DNA of 64,000 bases from Amphiura filiformis (GCF_039555335.1 NW_027305504.1:334501-398500); one strand, 5' to 3'. Positions 23,379-55,670 are shown, counted from the stretch's first letter. Made by a program: numbers and translations. The notes: generated from the letters alone by a model not told the origin.

Positions 23379-24254
23379 GAAATTTTTTTGGCTGCTTTGA
23401 CCAACAATTCATCGTGTACCCTTAACAAAGAGACATAAAAGACACAACCACACAGTTTTGCTTTTAATATCCAACTTTACTTCTTCCTCCTCTACAAATC
23501 ATTTGTTCTCACTGTGCCAATTTTCTTCTTTTTTAAAAACTATATACATTTTTTTTCTGTTGTATGTACTGAGTTGCCATTGCCCTAGTCATACTGTCAA
23601 AATTATATGCAGTATGATATTCCTATGAATATTCATGATCCTAGAGAGGCCATAAAAAATAAAAATTTTGTTTTGCACATTTTGTATATTGAAGAGAGAA
23701 ATATAATGGCATTACACTGTTTTATATTAAATTTCATATAAAACATGCATATAGGTGTATAACTACTTTTACAACATTGAAGTGGAAACAGAAAATGTAA
23801 AGACAGTTTATAATACTATATTACTCAATCCTACAAAACAAAACATTTTCTTTTTATGGCCCATATCCTATAACAACAATGGCAGTGAAGAGAATAAAAT
23901 TAATAATATAAAATAATCAAGTACATGATTTTGGCAATACTTTTGTTACAGTTTCCTAATTTAGAAGTACAATCATATATGAATTAGGTCTATTACATGA
24001 CATCTCATAACAGTTAAGAGGGCTGTGTTTAGGATAGTACATTGCGATTATGTCCAGTTTCTCTAACATAGAGGAACAGTTGTCTTAAGAAGAAGGTACA
24101 AAGCAACAAGAGGAAAGATTTTGTGAAGACAATAAAGACCATCTAAGGGTGCCACCCTGGGGTGCCACTGTAGGCTACATGTAGCACAAAGTCATTTTGC
24201 AATTTCCTCAAATATCAATACCCTTTTGGCACAAAATTTCAGCATTTCATACTT
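23379..24254. other. No recognised gene
   Basis: AT-rich sequence without a supported exon or clear repeat structure. Confidence 0.55.
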
Positions 24255-24524
24255 GGGCTATTCCATGTAAAATCCACACTACCCCTGTGGATGATGTTAG
24301 AAATATCTTTCACAGAGGGAGTACAAATTTTGAATGTGATGAAAACATTGGGCAGCTCCATTTGAATTTCATACATCCTCTGATAACAATTCAACAGGAA
24401 TCTTACATAGGGAGGATGAGTTTCAAATAGAGTTGCTTAATATTCTAAATAACACTCCCCTGTTGAAGATATTTCCAAAATCTTCCACAGACAGAGGGAA
24501 TGTGGGCTTACACTGCATTAGCCC
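24255..24524. mobile_element. Family A foldback element, copy 1 (diverged)
   Basis: It opens with GGGCTATTCCATGTAAAATC and closes with GCATTAGCCC, and has the internal words CATTTGAATTTCATAC and ATCTTCCACAG. It is longer and more diverged than the other eight copies, and so probably older. Confidence 0.65.
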
Positions 24525-26118
24525 ATTTGTGGCTGCAAAGTCAAAGTGCACTAAGAATATATTTCAATAGTTTGATTTATTACTCATGAACTGCAAAAAT
24601 GCTACATTCAAACCAATTTTCAGTTCCTGTGAGCACTCCAAATATGATAGCGTAACTATTTTGCATTTCTGACAAGCTCAGGCGAAACAAAAAAGGGTTA
24701 CGATATTTGAGGAAACTGTAAATTGCGATGAGAAAAAAAACAAAGTTGACGCCCTGTTAACCACTCCCTAGTTTGTGTTTGGCAATATCTTCTAGTTACA
24801 TAAGCTGCATGGAGTAAATACCATGCTGATATTTTGAGGTGTTAATACAAGGCAGCCCACCTGCTATAGCTGCCAGGTGTCATATTGTCACATGTGTACA
24901 ATATAGAATATAGAAATCTCTACACAATTGTCTATAGGGCAGCTATTGCAGATACGCCTTCTTGCTCTGATCCTTCAATTTACACCTGTCTGTGAAGATA
25001 CTGCCCCGTTTTGATCCTCCTACACTCATTCTTGTATCTACTTTATGGAAGTGGATTTAAGATTCTCTAAACCATGGATATTAAGTAATAAGTATGATTA
25101 CAGTGTGTTTGAACAACCTCATCTGTCAAGGCAAAGTTCTTTGACCCCAATATGCTTGTACATTAATAAGGTGACCTTTGAATGTATTTGGTACAGGAAC
25201 TCATACCCAACAACATGAGGTAATGTATTGGGCTATCAGTATTGAATGGAGGTTACTAAACCATGCAAATGAAATGAGACAATTTTGGTGCAAAGAGAGA
25301 ATAATTACCACATTCATTCCATTAACTGCCCATGCCCCTAAAAGCGCCCATCCATTGACTTTACAACAAGCAAACTGAGACATAAGTTAATTAACTGCCC
25401 ATGCCAATCTGAATCATGGTCTGAATCATACACACTGATGATGATGGATGAATATTTTGGGCATTTTAATGTATTGTAGGCCTAAACAATGTAAAAAATA
25501 AACACCCACCCAAAATGACTTTGTTAACAGTTAATGGAATGAATATGTTACTTGCCCAAGAGTTCACATAGGTATGGTGGTAGCTAAAATATGTCACATC
25601 ATCTGATCCCACAAGGTCTAAAGGCGGCCATTTTGAAAAGAAAATCTGCATTATACAACTTTTCGCAATTTGCATATAAGTTTGATATGGATGTAAATGA
25701 TATCTACCTTGTTATCAAGCAAGTTGATGATAATATTATAATTTTCAAAATTGCCTTCTTTGGCTTGATTGGATCCGATAATGCCATGCAATGTATAAGA
25801 GTAATTTACATTTTTGATAATACATACAAATGAGCTTTCTGTTTGAGTACAAATTTGAGAGAACCATCAAAATAACTGAGGTAGTCTCTTCACATATGTA
25901 AAATGTAGTACTCCTGTGTTCTAACCATTCTAACATTGGTCAACTCGATATATTTGGGCCTTTTAAGGGACAGATGAAAACCACCTCCCCCTCTCCAACA
26001 AGTATACATTTGCTCTAATCATATATTAATATTTCTTACAAGCTCAAAATATTTTTTGCATCCATGCATGTTGCAATTCTTCAATTACAATTTATGATCA
26101 AGACCATAAACAACACTG
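24525..26118. other. No recognised gene
   Basis: No conserved coding sequence was seen. Short ORFs on both strands overlap one another. Confidence 0.5.
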
Positions 26119-26307
26119 GGCTATTACATCTGAAATCCACACACTCCCTACAGAAGACATGACATTAAACTCCAACACAGGGAGGGTGAATTTCAAAAGG
26201 GGTTACCTGAATGGGTGATTCCATTTGAAATCCACACCCCTTGTTGTGTTGGAGATTAAGGTCAAGTCTTCCAAAGGGTGTATATGGATTTCATCTGGAA
26301 TAGCCCA
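26119..26307. mobile_element. Family A foldback element, copy 2
   Basis: It has the ends GGGCTATTACATCTGAAATC and GGATTTCATCTGGAATAGCCC, and the centre GGGGTTACCTGAATGGGTGA. Nearly the whole unit is an inverted repeat of about 190 bp. No ORF. Confidence 0.85.
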
Positions 26308-26990
26308 ATGCTGTGCTTAAATGTCTACCTTCATTTGCATTGTCAGAGCAGTGTATAGGAAGACACAAAAGATGAGTGTTATATTCCTGTTGCCAGTGCC
26401 TCTGTGATATCACAATCACATGTGACGGATTCAATAACATGCGTGGTACCAACCATCAATTATAAGTTAACTAGTATGCCTCTATTACACATAATAACGA
26501 AACTGTTCAAAATAGTTTTTGACTAAATCATCACATAATTGGCCAACTTTTTATATGCATTGTAAATTTAGATGATTTTCCATATTTTGTGATATTCAGT
26601 TGCCTTTGAAGACACATGTTTCAAGTAATAACAAAGTATAAATTTTCTTCTCCTTGAAACTTATTAATAAATTGTTCTTATATATTATCAGATATATATC
26701 AAATCTGTCTTGCCATGATTAAGTTTGATTATTTTATTGTAAAACAAGCAATAACTTTTGCTTGAAGATGCATCAACAAATTTAAGCACCTTTGTGTTGA
26801 AATCATTTACCATTTTGCAAATAATATATAATTTAACAAAACTCAAAACCACACATTGCAGCTCTTCTTAAACGTTATCAAAATGCATCTTTTTTATCCT
26901 TATAAAAGAGTTCAAAGTCATGAAGATGGCTTCTTGCTAAACTCATTATAAACATTCATATTTGCGCAGTACATAATATACAAATAACCT

Positions 26991-27167
26991 GGGCTATTCC
27001 AGTTGAAATCCATACGCCCCCTATGGAAGACAAGACCTTAATCTCCCACATAAGTAGTGTGAATTCAAATGGGATTTCCAGAATGGGTGACTCCATTACA
27101 ATCCCAGTTTGGGAGACTTAAGGTAATGTCTTCCACAGGGGGTGTATGGATTTCAACTGAAATAGCC
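26991..27167. mobile_element. Family A foldback element, copy 3
   Basis: GGGCTATTCCAGTTGAAATC at the left and ATTTCAACTGAAATAGCC at the right. AATCTCCCACATAAG is paired with GGGAGACTTAAGG. Confidence 0.85.
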
Positions 27168-28924
27168 ATTTCACAGTAGAAGTACTGATGACAGAAATAA
27201 ATGCCATTATAAAGAAAAACAAAATTTGTTCAGTTTGGATGCATCATACCAATGACATCGATCTTACATTTTACAAAATACAGCACCATTCAGACACTTT
27301 TAACACCAGTACTAGTATGCGGAGATTTGTTGATAGAAACAGGTTAGTAAGTAGATTGCCTTAACACAGGTGGTAATGATTTTGAACAGGGATGAGAGAA
27401 AGAGATTTTGGTATTGATCAAAGAAGGACAATTTTTAACAGCTATACATTGAATAAAGCTTTCACACTGTGCTTCTTGACCACTCTGAAGTTGATTAAGA
27501 CTGAAAGAGACCTTGAAGACCCAGTTTGTCCGAGTCCGAGACCCCCGCATAGGTTTGTGAAATTTGCCACATGACCCTATGCAATGGCCCCTATTTGTCA
27601 AAAAAAGAGAGAAACCTCAACAATTTGGCCATGAAGTGTAAAAAAAACTGGGTCAAAAATGCAATTAAGAAATTTGGCACAGCCTATAGCTTTATATTCT
27701 CAAATAAAACAAAACAAACTGCATAGCATATAGCTTCCTGACCAAATGTTTCTGAGACAAACCTTTTTTTTGTGCCTAATGAGGTTTAAAATTTGTTTTA
27801 GTCAATGTTGAAGGTTTCTGTCCATATGCAACTTTACTGCAACACAAATTGAGTGGTGTGGCATAGTTCTGCACTGCTATTTTCTTCCTTCTTGAACATT
27901 TTTCACATGAAAAAAAAAAAAAAACCTAGGAGAATTTGAGATCTTTTTGTATCTTTCACTTTAAAGGAGCACTTTGTCACCCCCCCCCCCTCCAACTTAT
28001 AAAAAGTTGTGATTTTGATACCATCAGAAACCGAGGACTACTCCTGCAAATTTAAAATATTTGACACTTTCGTGGGGATGACTGATAGCAACTTTAACCA
28101 CAGCAGCTGAAAGGTCTATCCCATAATGCTTTGCGTTACCATAATATATAGAACTGCACTTGCCATAGAAAATTAACCCCTCACTTCAACTTTCAATTAC
28201 TCTCTAAAATCAGGGGTCACATTTTTTTTTTGTTGAAAAAATATGACCCCTAAAGTATTGTGAACCAATCTAAAACTACAAATATTTTAGTGGCTCTTAT
28301 ATATTTTTGTATACATTTGCTATGGAGCAAGGATACACTGCAATGCATGATGGGATACTCCATTCAGCTGATGTGGCCTCTAACACAGTCATGTTAAATA
28401 TGTGTACTGTAAATACCACGCATAAGACTGCACTTTCCTAAAAAAAGAAATGAAAATGCGTGTGAAATTGGGCAAAAAGTACCAAAAGCAAGCTGAAATT
28501 TAACAAAGTTGCAGAAATTTTGACTAAAAAAAAATGAATTCAGTTTTAAAACTGAAAATTGTCATGCCTGAAATACTGTCTGGCTGTAATTTGATCAATG
28601 ATCTGACCTGAAGTTGATAGTTGTATCATCAAAAACTCGCGGAACGGAAACAAGCCACACTTGAAATCTTCCCTACAATGCATTTTAACATAACTTCCTA
28701 ATAATAACTTGTTAGATCTGTTCCTGGGTGAACACCAGATGAATTTTCCTGAGATAATTTGTCAACAAACAAAAAAAGAAATTGGTGATTTGCATGTGAC
28801 AACTGATGCATCGTTTCTGATGTGAGAGCATGTTTGATGAAGTGAATGAAGGTATATCCAATTCAGTTATTACTCCAATATAGCTAAGATACAAATGTAA
28901 AGTGGTTTATTTTGCAACATCATT
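27168..28924. other. No recognised gene
   Basis: No supported exon. Homopolymer tracts are an A run near 27909-27923 and a C run at 27981-27990. Confidence 0.5.
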
Positions 28925-29471
28925 GGGCTATTCCAATTGAAATCCATACCCCCTTTGGAAGACATGACATTATCTTCCACACACACCGTTTTTTCATTTT
29001 TTTTGAATTTCGACCAACTTTGAGAAATTTGCACCAAATATGGTCAAAAAATGCTGATTTTTCAAAAAAATCATAAAAAGGCCCAATTTTGGCCCAAATT
29101 TCAAATATTTTTGGTGAAATTGGTCAAAATCCAAAAAAATGAAAAAATAGGTCCTAGATATTTTGATCTAGTTTTTAAAAATTAATTTAAAAAAAAATTT
29201 TAGCCCAAGAATTTTTTGTTACGATGCACGAAAAAGAAGTGGGCCAAAAACCGTTATTTTGGGGATTTGGGGCCAAAAATGGCATTTTGGCCCAAATTTG
29301 ACCTCAAAGATCAACTTATCAAGTCTTTGCCATTCTAAATATGTATACTTTTATATACTTTAGACCAACAATTTAGAAGTTATGAAGCCCGAAAGTTTCC
29401 ATAATTCCAGGGTTCAGACCAACCTTAAGGTGATGCTACAGCAGGTGTATGGATTTCAAGTGGAATAGCGC
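28925..29471. mobile_element. Family A foldback element, copy 4, with about 440 bp of foreign sequence inside
   Basis: The outer ends are normal for the family (GGGCTATTCCAATTGAAATC, GGATTTCAAGTGGAATAG). From about 28988 to 29430 the expected centre is replaced by low-complexity sequence built on words like GGCCCAAATTT and GGTCAAAA. The right half-arm of the family is also shortened. Confidence 0.7.
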
Positions 29472-29782
29472 AATGTGAAACATGCTACTTAGTAAAAACA
29501 AGTCAATTCTCAAGTTTGGAATCTAAACAAACCTTTTAGAATAAGCTTATAATTGCGCAAAAATATACACAATGCAAAGATGACTCTCGCAGTTTAGGGC
29601 TTATACACAGTATAATTTTCTATAATCAACAAGGGATAATTAATAGTAATATTGGCTATGCATGTCAAATTAATTATTCAAATACAACTTAACATTACAA
29701 GTACACATATGAATACAATCAGGAGCTACTTTTGCCAAAGTAAACAAAAATTTGCATATTTATATGCCATTAATTATAAGAC

Positions 29783-30327
29783 TTAATTAGTCTCATCAGC
29801 TGCCAGTTTAATTTCGTTCACTCTTCACACAAATTCTCTGCCAACTGTATGTAAAGCCTCTTATTACCGTATTAGCTAATGGCATTTGTCTGAAAAAATA
29901 TGATCTGGCAACTTTTCTTGTGAACATCTGAGTTCGACACAATGTGACTATACTCATGAATATTTAGTAGCCAATTAACGTTATTAGCCTATTGAACGCC
30001 TTGTTAAATTTCATGCCTTAAGGTCTGTTCATACTAGTATACTACGCAGCACTTGCTTTGCGGTGCCTATATATCACTTACTTTTTGCCCTAATTCAACG
30101 CAACTTGTTGCATTTCCAAGTTAAAATGTATTTAACTTTAAGTATTTAACAGAACGATGCAGTGTGGCAATGCAAAATAATTGCAGCGTAGAATGAACGG
30201 ACCTTGATGATGTGCTTTGACATTGTGGGAAAGATTTACGCCAATCAAAAAGGGCTTGTGCGTTATCATTGGCAGACTATTTGTGCAGAGTACGCTTCAT
30301 CAAACTGGTGGCGAATGAGACTAATAT
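29783..30327. mobile_element. 545-bp TIR element
   Basis: TTAGTCTCATCAGCTGCCAG at the left is matched inverted by CTGGTGGCGAATGAGACTAA at the right, and the similarity continues through CTCTGCCAA (right: TTGGCAGAC). No coding content. Confidence 0.7.
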
Positions 30328-30568
30328 AACACTAAGATATAGCACGGGATTTTTTTATATATTTATAGTGCCATTTGGGTTTTTTTTGTAAATTTCATTT
30401 GGGTAGTAATTGATTAAATATTATTAACATATTTTCTTGGAAAATAGAGGATACAAAGAAGAATTATTCCATAATAATTAACTTGACATGTTATGTCATA
30501 ACATTGTCACATCTATATAATTATAACAAGACAGTAGCAATTAGACCTACAATCAAAGAAAAATATAG

Positions 30569-30782
30569 TTGGCACACTTTGACAATATGTTGGTGCTCAT
30601 CATTGCTGCTCTGCTAGTTCAGTGAAATTAGTATAACCATGTATGATGAGAAGTACAAACCTTCCCCTTTCCTCCCCCATTCCCCCTCAACCAATGTTGG
30701 GCAAACTGGAGAGCTTAATGTCAAAATTGAATTGGGGGAGAAGGGCAGCAATTGACAGTTATTATGTCAGAGTGTGCCAACA
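30569..30782. mobile_element. Small element with about 20-bp imperfect TIR
   Basis: TTGGCACACTTTGACAATA at the left and TATGTCAGAGTGTGCCAA at the right are imperfect inverse matches. No ORF. Confidence 0.5.
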
Positions 30783-30920
30783 TTAAATTCCTTGACTGTA
30801 GTATAAAACACAGTCCTACATGCTGTGATTTGAGATTCTTCGAATGAAATGTAGTTTTCAAAATAACTCATTATCAAATAACTCAGTTCCTCACAAAATT
30901 AAAAAAATATAGGAATTATT

Positions 30921-31191
30921 GGTAGCTTATTTTGTTTTACACACCTGGACCAATTAACAATGTCACCCACTGTTGCATTCAGTCCCAGTGGCTCATTACA
31001 CATAATGATAGTTTTGAAAGTTGCACTTTGGCCCATTCAAATCTCACAAAGCATGCATGGTTTGGAAGTTGAATGGACCAAAGTACAACTTTCAAAACTA
31101 TCTTTTCTTTACATTATGAGCCATTGTGACCAAACGCAACAATATGTGACAGTATAAATTAAACCAGCTGTGTCAAACAAAATGTGCTACC
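30921..31191. mobile_element. Family K foldback element, copy 1
   Basis: It has the ends GGTAGCTTATTTTGTTT and AAACAAAATGTGCTACC, and an inner inverted pair TTGAAAGTTGCACTTTGG and CAAAGTACAACTTTCAA. A second copy lies at 50811-51057. Confidence 0.75.
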
Positions 31192-31304
31192 AAATACTTT
31201 CATAATTTTTAATTTTATAAAACTTTTCTGAGCTGTTCTAAAAAGTATTAGGGGAACTTGGAATTTGAGAACCCTATTAGTGATGTTTCACCAAAACTAA
31301 ACTT

Positions 31305-31497
31305 TACCATTTTTCACCCTGATGTGGCAGCAAAGTCAACCCGTTGAAGCAGCTGTTTCGCTCACACATCTATGCAGCATCTTTAAGCACATGCGTGTGT
31401 ACACCAGCCCTTTGAGCAACCGCTAGCGATTTGAAGCTGCACCCAATGAAATGCATGCAGACATCATCACTGCCACATTACGTTGAAAAATGGTATA
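31305..31497. mobile_element. Family E element, copy 1
   Basis: It begins CCATTTTTCACCCTGATGTGG and ends ACTGCCACATTACGTTGAAAA. The interior carries CTGTTTCGCTCACACATCTA and GCATGCGTGTGTAC-like words. Other copies lie at 52505-52680 (reverse orientation) and 63829-64000. Confidence 0.75.
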
Positions 31498-33224
31498 GTG
31501 GCTTTCCGTTTATAGGCGACTGCCTAGTCCAGTGGTGAAACGTCACTATCATGTGAGCAAATATTCTAACATATTCTTAGCAAATATATCATGAGGGCAA
31601 ACAACATTTAAAATGAAAGCAACTACATGTACCAACAAAATTAACAGAAAAATAAATTACCCAATCTGCAAAATGAACAGATCAAAACAAAGCAAAAATA
31701 AAATAGTGCAGAAATTAGCAAAATAGAATTTCTCTTGCATGTTAAATAAACGAAAATCAATGTAGAATGATATAGAAAAATTATCATACCTTTGATAAGC
31801 CATGGTAATTCCAATATTGATAAATTATGTCACACTAATTTGTAAGATTTGCATTGTAATGGGTGAAATATTCCCTTGGCTTTAGGCATTTTAAGTTCCA
31901 ACTATGAGAACTACATAGGTGTACTTATCTTCAATATAATTCTACTGATCCCAAGCAGAAAGCAATACAAATAATTCATAAATAACAACATAATAATTAA
32001 ATGAAATATTGAAATGGTCAATATTCATAGATACACAACTAGACTCTTGCCTTATGGGTACCACCCGGGTACCTTATACTTTTCTCCACATTTGTAACCC
32101 ATCACATCAAAACCGACTACTTCGCGGCTGGCTTCATTGGCAGATAACAATGAAAAAATATAAAGAAAATAAAAAGAAATTTGAGCTTGTTTTGCCTCAT
32201 AAAACATTTTTACTGTATCTGATAGTAAGATGTGATTTAACAACAGCAGTTTATCCCTGTATTTAATTCTGCCACAAAGTGGTCAGTTTTGATGTAATGG
32301 GTCACATTTGTCATCATATTACAGACCCTATGCAAAGAGAGCCTGGCTGCGCAACATAACGTCATAAATTAATAACATACAGATGGCAAAATCCCCATGC
32401 TTTGTATGGAACGAGAATTCTCGGATATATGTATTGTGTCTTGCATATCGCACATGTCATTGTGAGTCTTGTATTTATGCGAAAGATATCACTACTGCGC
32501 TTTGATATGGCAAAAAAAAAATTGTTTAATTGGCGTAACCCGACCGATCCTAAAATTAGGCCCGACATTAGAGTTGTTGTTTTTTGCAGAAAATAAGTAA
32601 ATAAAAAAAATAAAAAATTGAATTTAAAAAAAAAGAAGGAAAAAAAAAAAGTTCCAAGGCCTTTAATATGAAACACAATTTACGGCTTTTTATAAGTTAA
32701 AAAAACAAAAAATAAATAAAAACAAAAAACCAATCAAACATTTTTAGGCCTAAATATGCCACAACAGGTGCTGTGTGGGCATAGCATTCACACTTCCATG
32801 GGATGATCAGTCCTCATCCATCATCAGATGCTGGCGCCATCTGTATGTTACTAATTCTAAACATGAAGTATAGGCAAGCTATATGTAAACCTATCATTAA
32901 ATTATAAGCATATAGACTTGAAGAGCTGTGACTCCACCATGTTTGCATCTTACTCATGGAGGGAACAATAGTTTATCTTCAGATTAGTTTGCCATTCAAA
33001 AAACTTCCTATTTTAAAGTGCATGTTTAGTTCTGATTTGCATGTAATGTGTCGTGGTGAATAAGCCACATACTCAAAGTGCAAAACGTCCAAATGTTCAG
33101 GCTTTACACTGGGTTTCAAAGAAGATTGCTCAGATTGACGCGAGTGCCCACTTAATGAGCGACATACACAGAGCTTTGTGTTCACTTCAAGGGCGCCGAT
33201 CTGCGCCTACCAACGATTTGACGC
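31498..33224. other. No recognised gene
   Basis: No supported exon. 32580-32660 is A-rich and 32680-32730 is an A-rich tract. The words CGTAACCCGACCGATCC at 32535 and CATAACCCGACCGATTCC at 37088 show a short shared repeat. Confidence 0.5.
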
Positions 33225-33390
33225 ACAATCGGCCAATCAGATTATCGGTCTGTTGCTATGATTGTGAGACGATTGATTCAGCCAATCAGAACCCCACTTT
33301 TGTGTTTACGCTCTGCAGGCTCTCAAAATGTATAAAAGTGCTGTTCTTCTCTGACAAAACCTGGTAATATAATACATGCATATAAGGTAA
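33225..33390 (+). promoter_or_regulatory. Promoter-like cluster: two CCAAT boxes and a TATA box
   Basis: GGCCAATCAGATTAT at 33231 and CAGCCAATCAGAACCC at 33279 are canonical CCAAT contexts. TATAAAAG at 33330 is a good TATA box. A donor-like ATAAGGTAAATG lies at about 33380-33391, so a short non-coding first exon is possible. No coding exon was found on the plus strand beyond it. The arrangement resembles histone-type promoters but no histone gene is present. It may be chance, or a promoter without its gene. Confidence 0.35.
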
Positions 33391-33442
33391 ATGTACTATT
33401 TTGGTCTCCATGAATGACAATCCAATACGGCAGATTTTCATT

Positions 33443-33628
33443 GGGCTGTTTCAGTTAAAATCCATACACCCCCTATGAAAGACATGGCATTAGTCTTCCA
33501 CACAGGGGGTGTGAATTTCAAATGGGGTTACCTGAATGAGTGGCTCCATTTGAAATCAACACTCCCTGTGTGAGAGATTAAGGTCATGTCTTCCATAGGG
33601 GGTATATGGATTTTAACTGGAATAGGCG
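33443..33628. mobile_element. Family A foldback element, copy 5
   Basis: It opens GGGCTGTTTCAGTTAAAATC and closes GGATTTTAACTGGAATAGGC, with the centre GGGGTTACCTGAATGAGTGG. It is full length. Confidence 0.85.
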
Positions 33629-34263
33629 ATCACACCCAAGGCTACGGAGTCGCAGTTCTCTCAGTCAAACCTGCTTGAAAACCATCTACAAACAAAATAA
33701 CCAAACAAAATAAGCACCTTTCTAGATTAGCTTGATGCCGAGAACAGAGAACTTTTGAACAGTTTACTAATCTGAACTATAGCAAATTTGTGGCAAGTTG
33801 TATTGATCTTACATACTTCTCACGAGTGTTGAAATGAGAACATTTATTTATCCAGGATAAACTGAACTTAAAGATTTGGATTGGCTTAATCAAACTCTTG
33901 TTTTAAACCACTAATACATTTCTTTCCACAAAGATGTCATAGTTTTTACAAAAATATGTATAATGCAATTTTTTCCTAAGTTGGCATCAATTCCAGACAT
34001 TACAAGATAAAATAAAATAAAATAGTCTGCAGAAAACATCAACACTTAAAACTTTTAAAAGAACAATGTATTACCCATAATGCCCATGAAGGATGGGTTT
34101 TAAACTCAACAACTAAGTCAGCTCCATCTACAATAGAACTTACAGATTATATGCCGTGATGATGTTTCATTACTTTTTAATATTCAGGTCAAAATATTGT
34201 CACAAAATATATTTGTTTTGATGTTCAAATTGGTATTGTTAATTGTTGCCTAAAAGGATGACA

Positions 34264-34395
34264 TTGGTCAGGAAAACCCTCCATGTGTCATTGGCCCCTG
34301 AACATGTTTAAAGCAAAACCTCCAATGTATCCTCTTGGTGGTTTTGCTTTAAACATGTTCAAGAAGTAAATACAATGTTTTTCCTGTCCAACAAC
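34264..34395. mobile_element. Family C foldback element, copy 1
   Basis: TTGGCCCCTGAACATGTTTA with AAGCAAAACC is followed by the inverted GGTTTTGCTTTAAACATGTT. The outer flanks are CAGGAAAACC and TTTTTCCTGTCC. Other copies lie at 37262-37397 and 39806-39908. Confidence 0.75.
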
Positions 34396-34519
34396 GATAT
34401 TTTCAACAAAAAAAGTTTCTATTCAATTATACTGGTTCCTATCAATTATACTCCATTGATCATACTGGCACAAAAATGTTATGGGAGTTTGTAAAATTGT
34501 GCATCTGATGTGTTGACTT

Positions 34520-34878
34520 ATGCTGATTTCATACTTTCTGCCGCTTGCCACTGAACAGCATGACGCTTCATCATGCCGCCTTTACTTTTCTGCAAACAGA
34601 GCGGCACACAGCTGAGCGACAGCCGTATTACTATGAAAGCCAATGTTGCCGCTCAGCACTGCTCCAAAATCGTATTTTGTTCTCATACGTTAGAGGGGCA
34701 CTGCTCCAAGTTGACATGAATTCAACTCCCAGCGCTGCTGCCGCTTGGGCAAAGCGGTGAATTGATCAATATAATCAGCTTGCCGCTGGTCATAGCTAGC
34801 GTTTCTGATGCGACTGTGCAGTAAAGCAAAATCATCTTCAGAGTGGAAAGTGGCAGGGAAGTATGAAACCAGCATTAA
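34520..34878. mobile_element. Family F TIR element, copy 1
   Basis: TATGCTGATTTCATACTTTC at the left is matched inverted by AAGTATGAAACCAGCAT at the right. The inner TGCCGCTTGCC and AGCTTGCCGCTGGTC words are shared with 45246-45410. Confidence 0.7.
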
Positions 34879-34943
34879 ACTGTGTTTCCAACCTTCTCAA
34901 CATAATTTGACCACAATTCTTAATGCCTCACACTTTATCTAAT

Positions 34944-35130
34944 TAACCTTTTCATTAAATCCCATAAGCCTTTGCGGGTATACCTGAGATGTTGTCATTT
35001 AAGATCACGCCTATGTGCACATTGTTTAGCGAGCATCGTTAATGCGCACTTCACAGTAATGATGTACGCATTAGCATGACGACATCACAGGTCTACCTGC
35101 AAAGGCTTATGGGATTTACACAAAAGGTAA
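34944..35130. mobile_element. Family D TIR element, copy 1
   Basis: AACCTTTTCATTAAATCCCA with TAAGCCTTTGCGGGTA is inverted at the right end (TACCTGCAAAGGCTTATGGG). A second copy lies at 37865-38047. The interior has the palindromic words GCGCAC and ATGCGC. Confidence 0.75.
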
Positions 35131-36731
35131 ATAGTATCAACACAGTTTACACCGGACACCCTATATGCTGCGTACAATAGGTATTTTGGTCCTTGCAGAC
35201 GGTGCGCGGAAACAAAAGAATACAATTCTGAGTCTCCTCTGAAGCATTTATGTATTGCGTAAAGTCACAACAAGTGCACTCAAGTCAAATCGCACTCATA
35301 TGACAAATACTGCCTCCTGCGCATTCCGTGCGAAACCAAATACCCGCACTTTTTGCTCCATGCGTGTATCAAGATGCCGGTTGAGTCTTTGTTCTCTTGT
35401 TGTAAGTCTGTGGTGGTACCTCACACATGTTAAAATGAATGTGTGATCACATCAGTTAGTATCCGGTCATTGAGGAATCTTAGTTATTCATTTAGCATTA
35501 ATTTACTGTAAGCCAATACTTGTATCATCTCATACTGTTGAATTAATACTGTAAAACGCGCAGTCTTGAAAAAGAGAAGAGCATTTGGATTTCTTTTAAA
35601 TTTTTTAAGACCAGCAGAATATTAGCAGACTTTGGCACTTTCTATAGATTTTTTTTTTCAAAACAATTATTTTGAATAATCGGGTTTTTTTAATAGAAGC
35701 TGAATTAAAACAAGCAAAATGCACATTTTGCAATTATGGAATTTTAAATAATTATTACTTTAATAGGATTTATGGGGATTTCCATAATGGTATATAACAG
35801 ACTTTCTTAAGATGTACAATGACATTACATCCACAGTTTCATATTTTTGGCTAAAATTGGATAATTTTCTAATAAATAGTTACAAAAGTTACAGAAGACA
35901 TGTATAAGTATACACAATGGGCTATGGTTCTCCTAGATCACAATTTTACTAATTACATCTAAAAATATATCATTGGACAAGGGACTTTATTTTTCACAGG
36001 GAAGGATAATAATGATATGCAATGAGTAAATAGTCATAACATTGTCGCTGCTCTATTTATATTATTTTCATCAAATGCAGCATTTCTAAAAAAATAATAG
36101 ACTCCATACATTTTTTTATATTTCAATATATAAAAGGCACAGTTTAGGGAGAAGTGTATAATTGAGTTAAAAATACCACATTTGTGGCATCTCCTAGAGG
36201 TGTAACACACCCCTATTTTTGTAATAGTTTGTTCATACTCTGCAGCATTTCCATAAGACATAGAAGACCCTTGCATTCATTTGCAGGGGCCATACTTTCA
36301 AACATTTCCTATTTGCAAATCTTTTTGTCTTCATGTAAGACTATTGCCTTAACATAGAAATAAACTGTTATTTCTCCTCCACTAACTTATTTAGCCACTT
36401 ATTAACAATCACAATACTGACAAAAGCATGCACCATGCTGGCACATAATCACTCGAGTTGATGGAGTAACCACGAGTTGTGTTCCATTTCACCAAAAATT
36501 TACATCTTGCGATAAAACTTTGCGACTTTAGACTAGTTTACTATCTCTTTGACTTGGCTGGTTCTTGTCACAAGTTCAGAGATAAAACAGACACTGTTGT
36601 CTTCCACCCCATTTGCAGTTCCATTCTAACAAATTTCACAAAACCAGTGCCGATTCCTCTCAGATGTAAAACTTTCAAATCCATCAAATACTGAAAATTC
36701 GTAAGACTTAATTAGCAGGGGGCCATTTTTT
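35131..36731. other. 3' flank of RBPJ; no further exon seen
   Basis: This follows the RBPJ stop codon on the minus strand and should hold its 3' UTR. The first AATAAA on the minus strand that I noticed is at about 35986-35991, roughly 740 bases past the stop. An ATTAAA overlaps the stop region. Neither is proven as the used signal. No other coding signal was seen. Confidence 0.45.

Positions 36732-55670
<18,939 letters not shown>

Noticed and set aside
33053..33367. 104-codon plus-strand ORF overlapping the promoter-like block
   Set aside because: No domain; it reads through the CCAAT and TATA motifs, so a chance frame is more likely.
34690..34875. Conserved small protein shared with 45248-45410
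   Set aside because: The similar reading frames come from two copies of the family F transposon and not from a selected protein.
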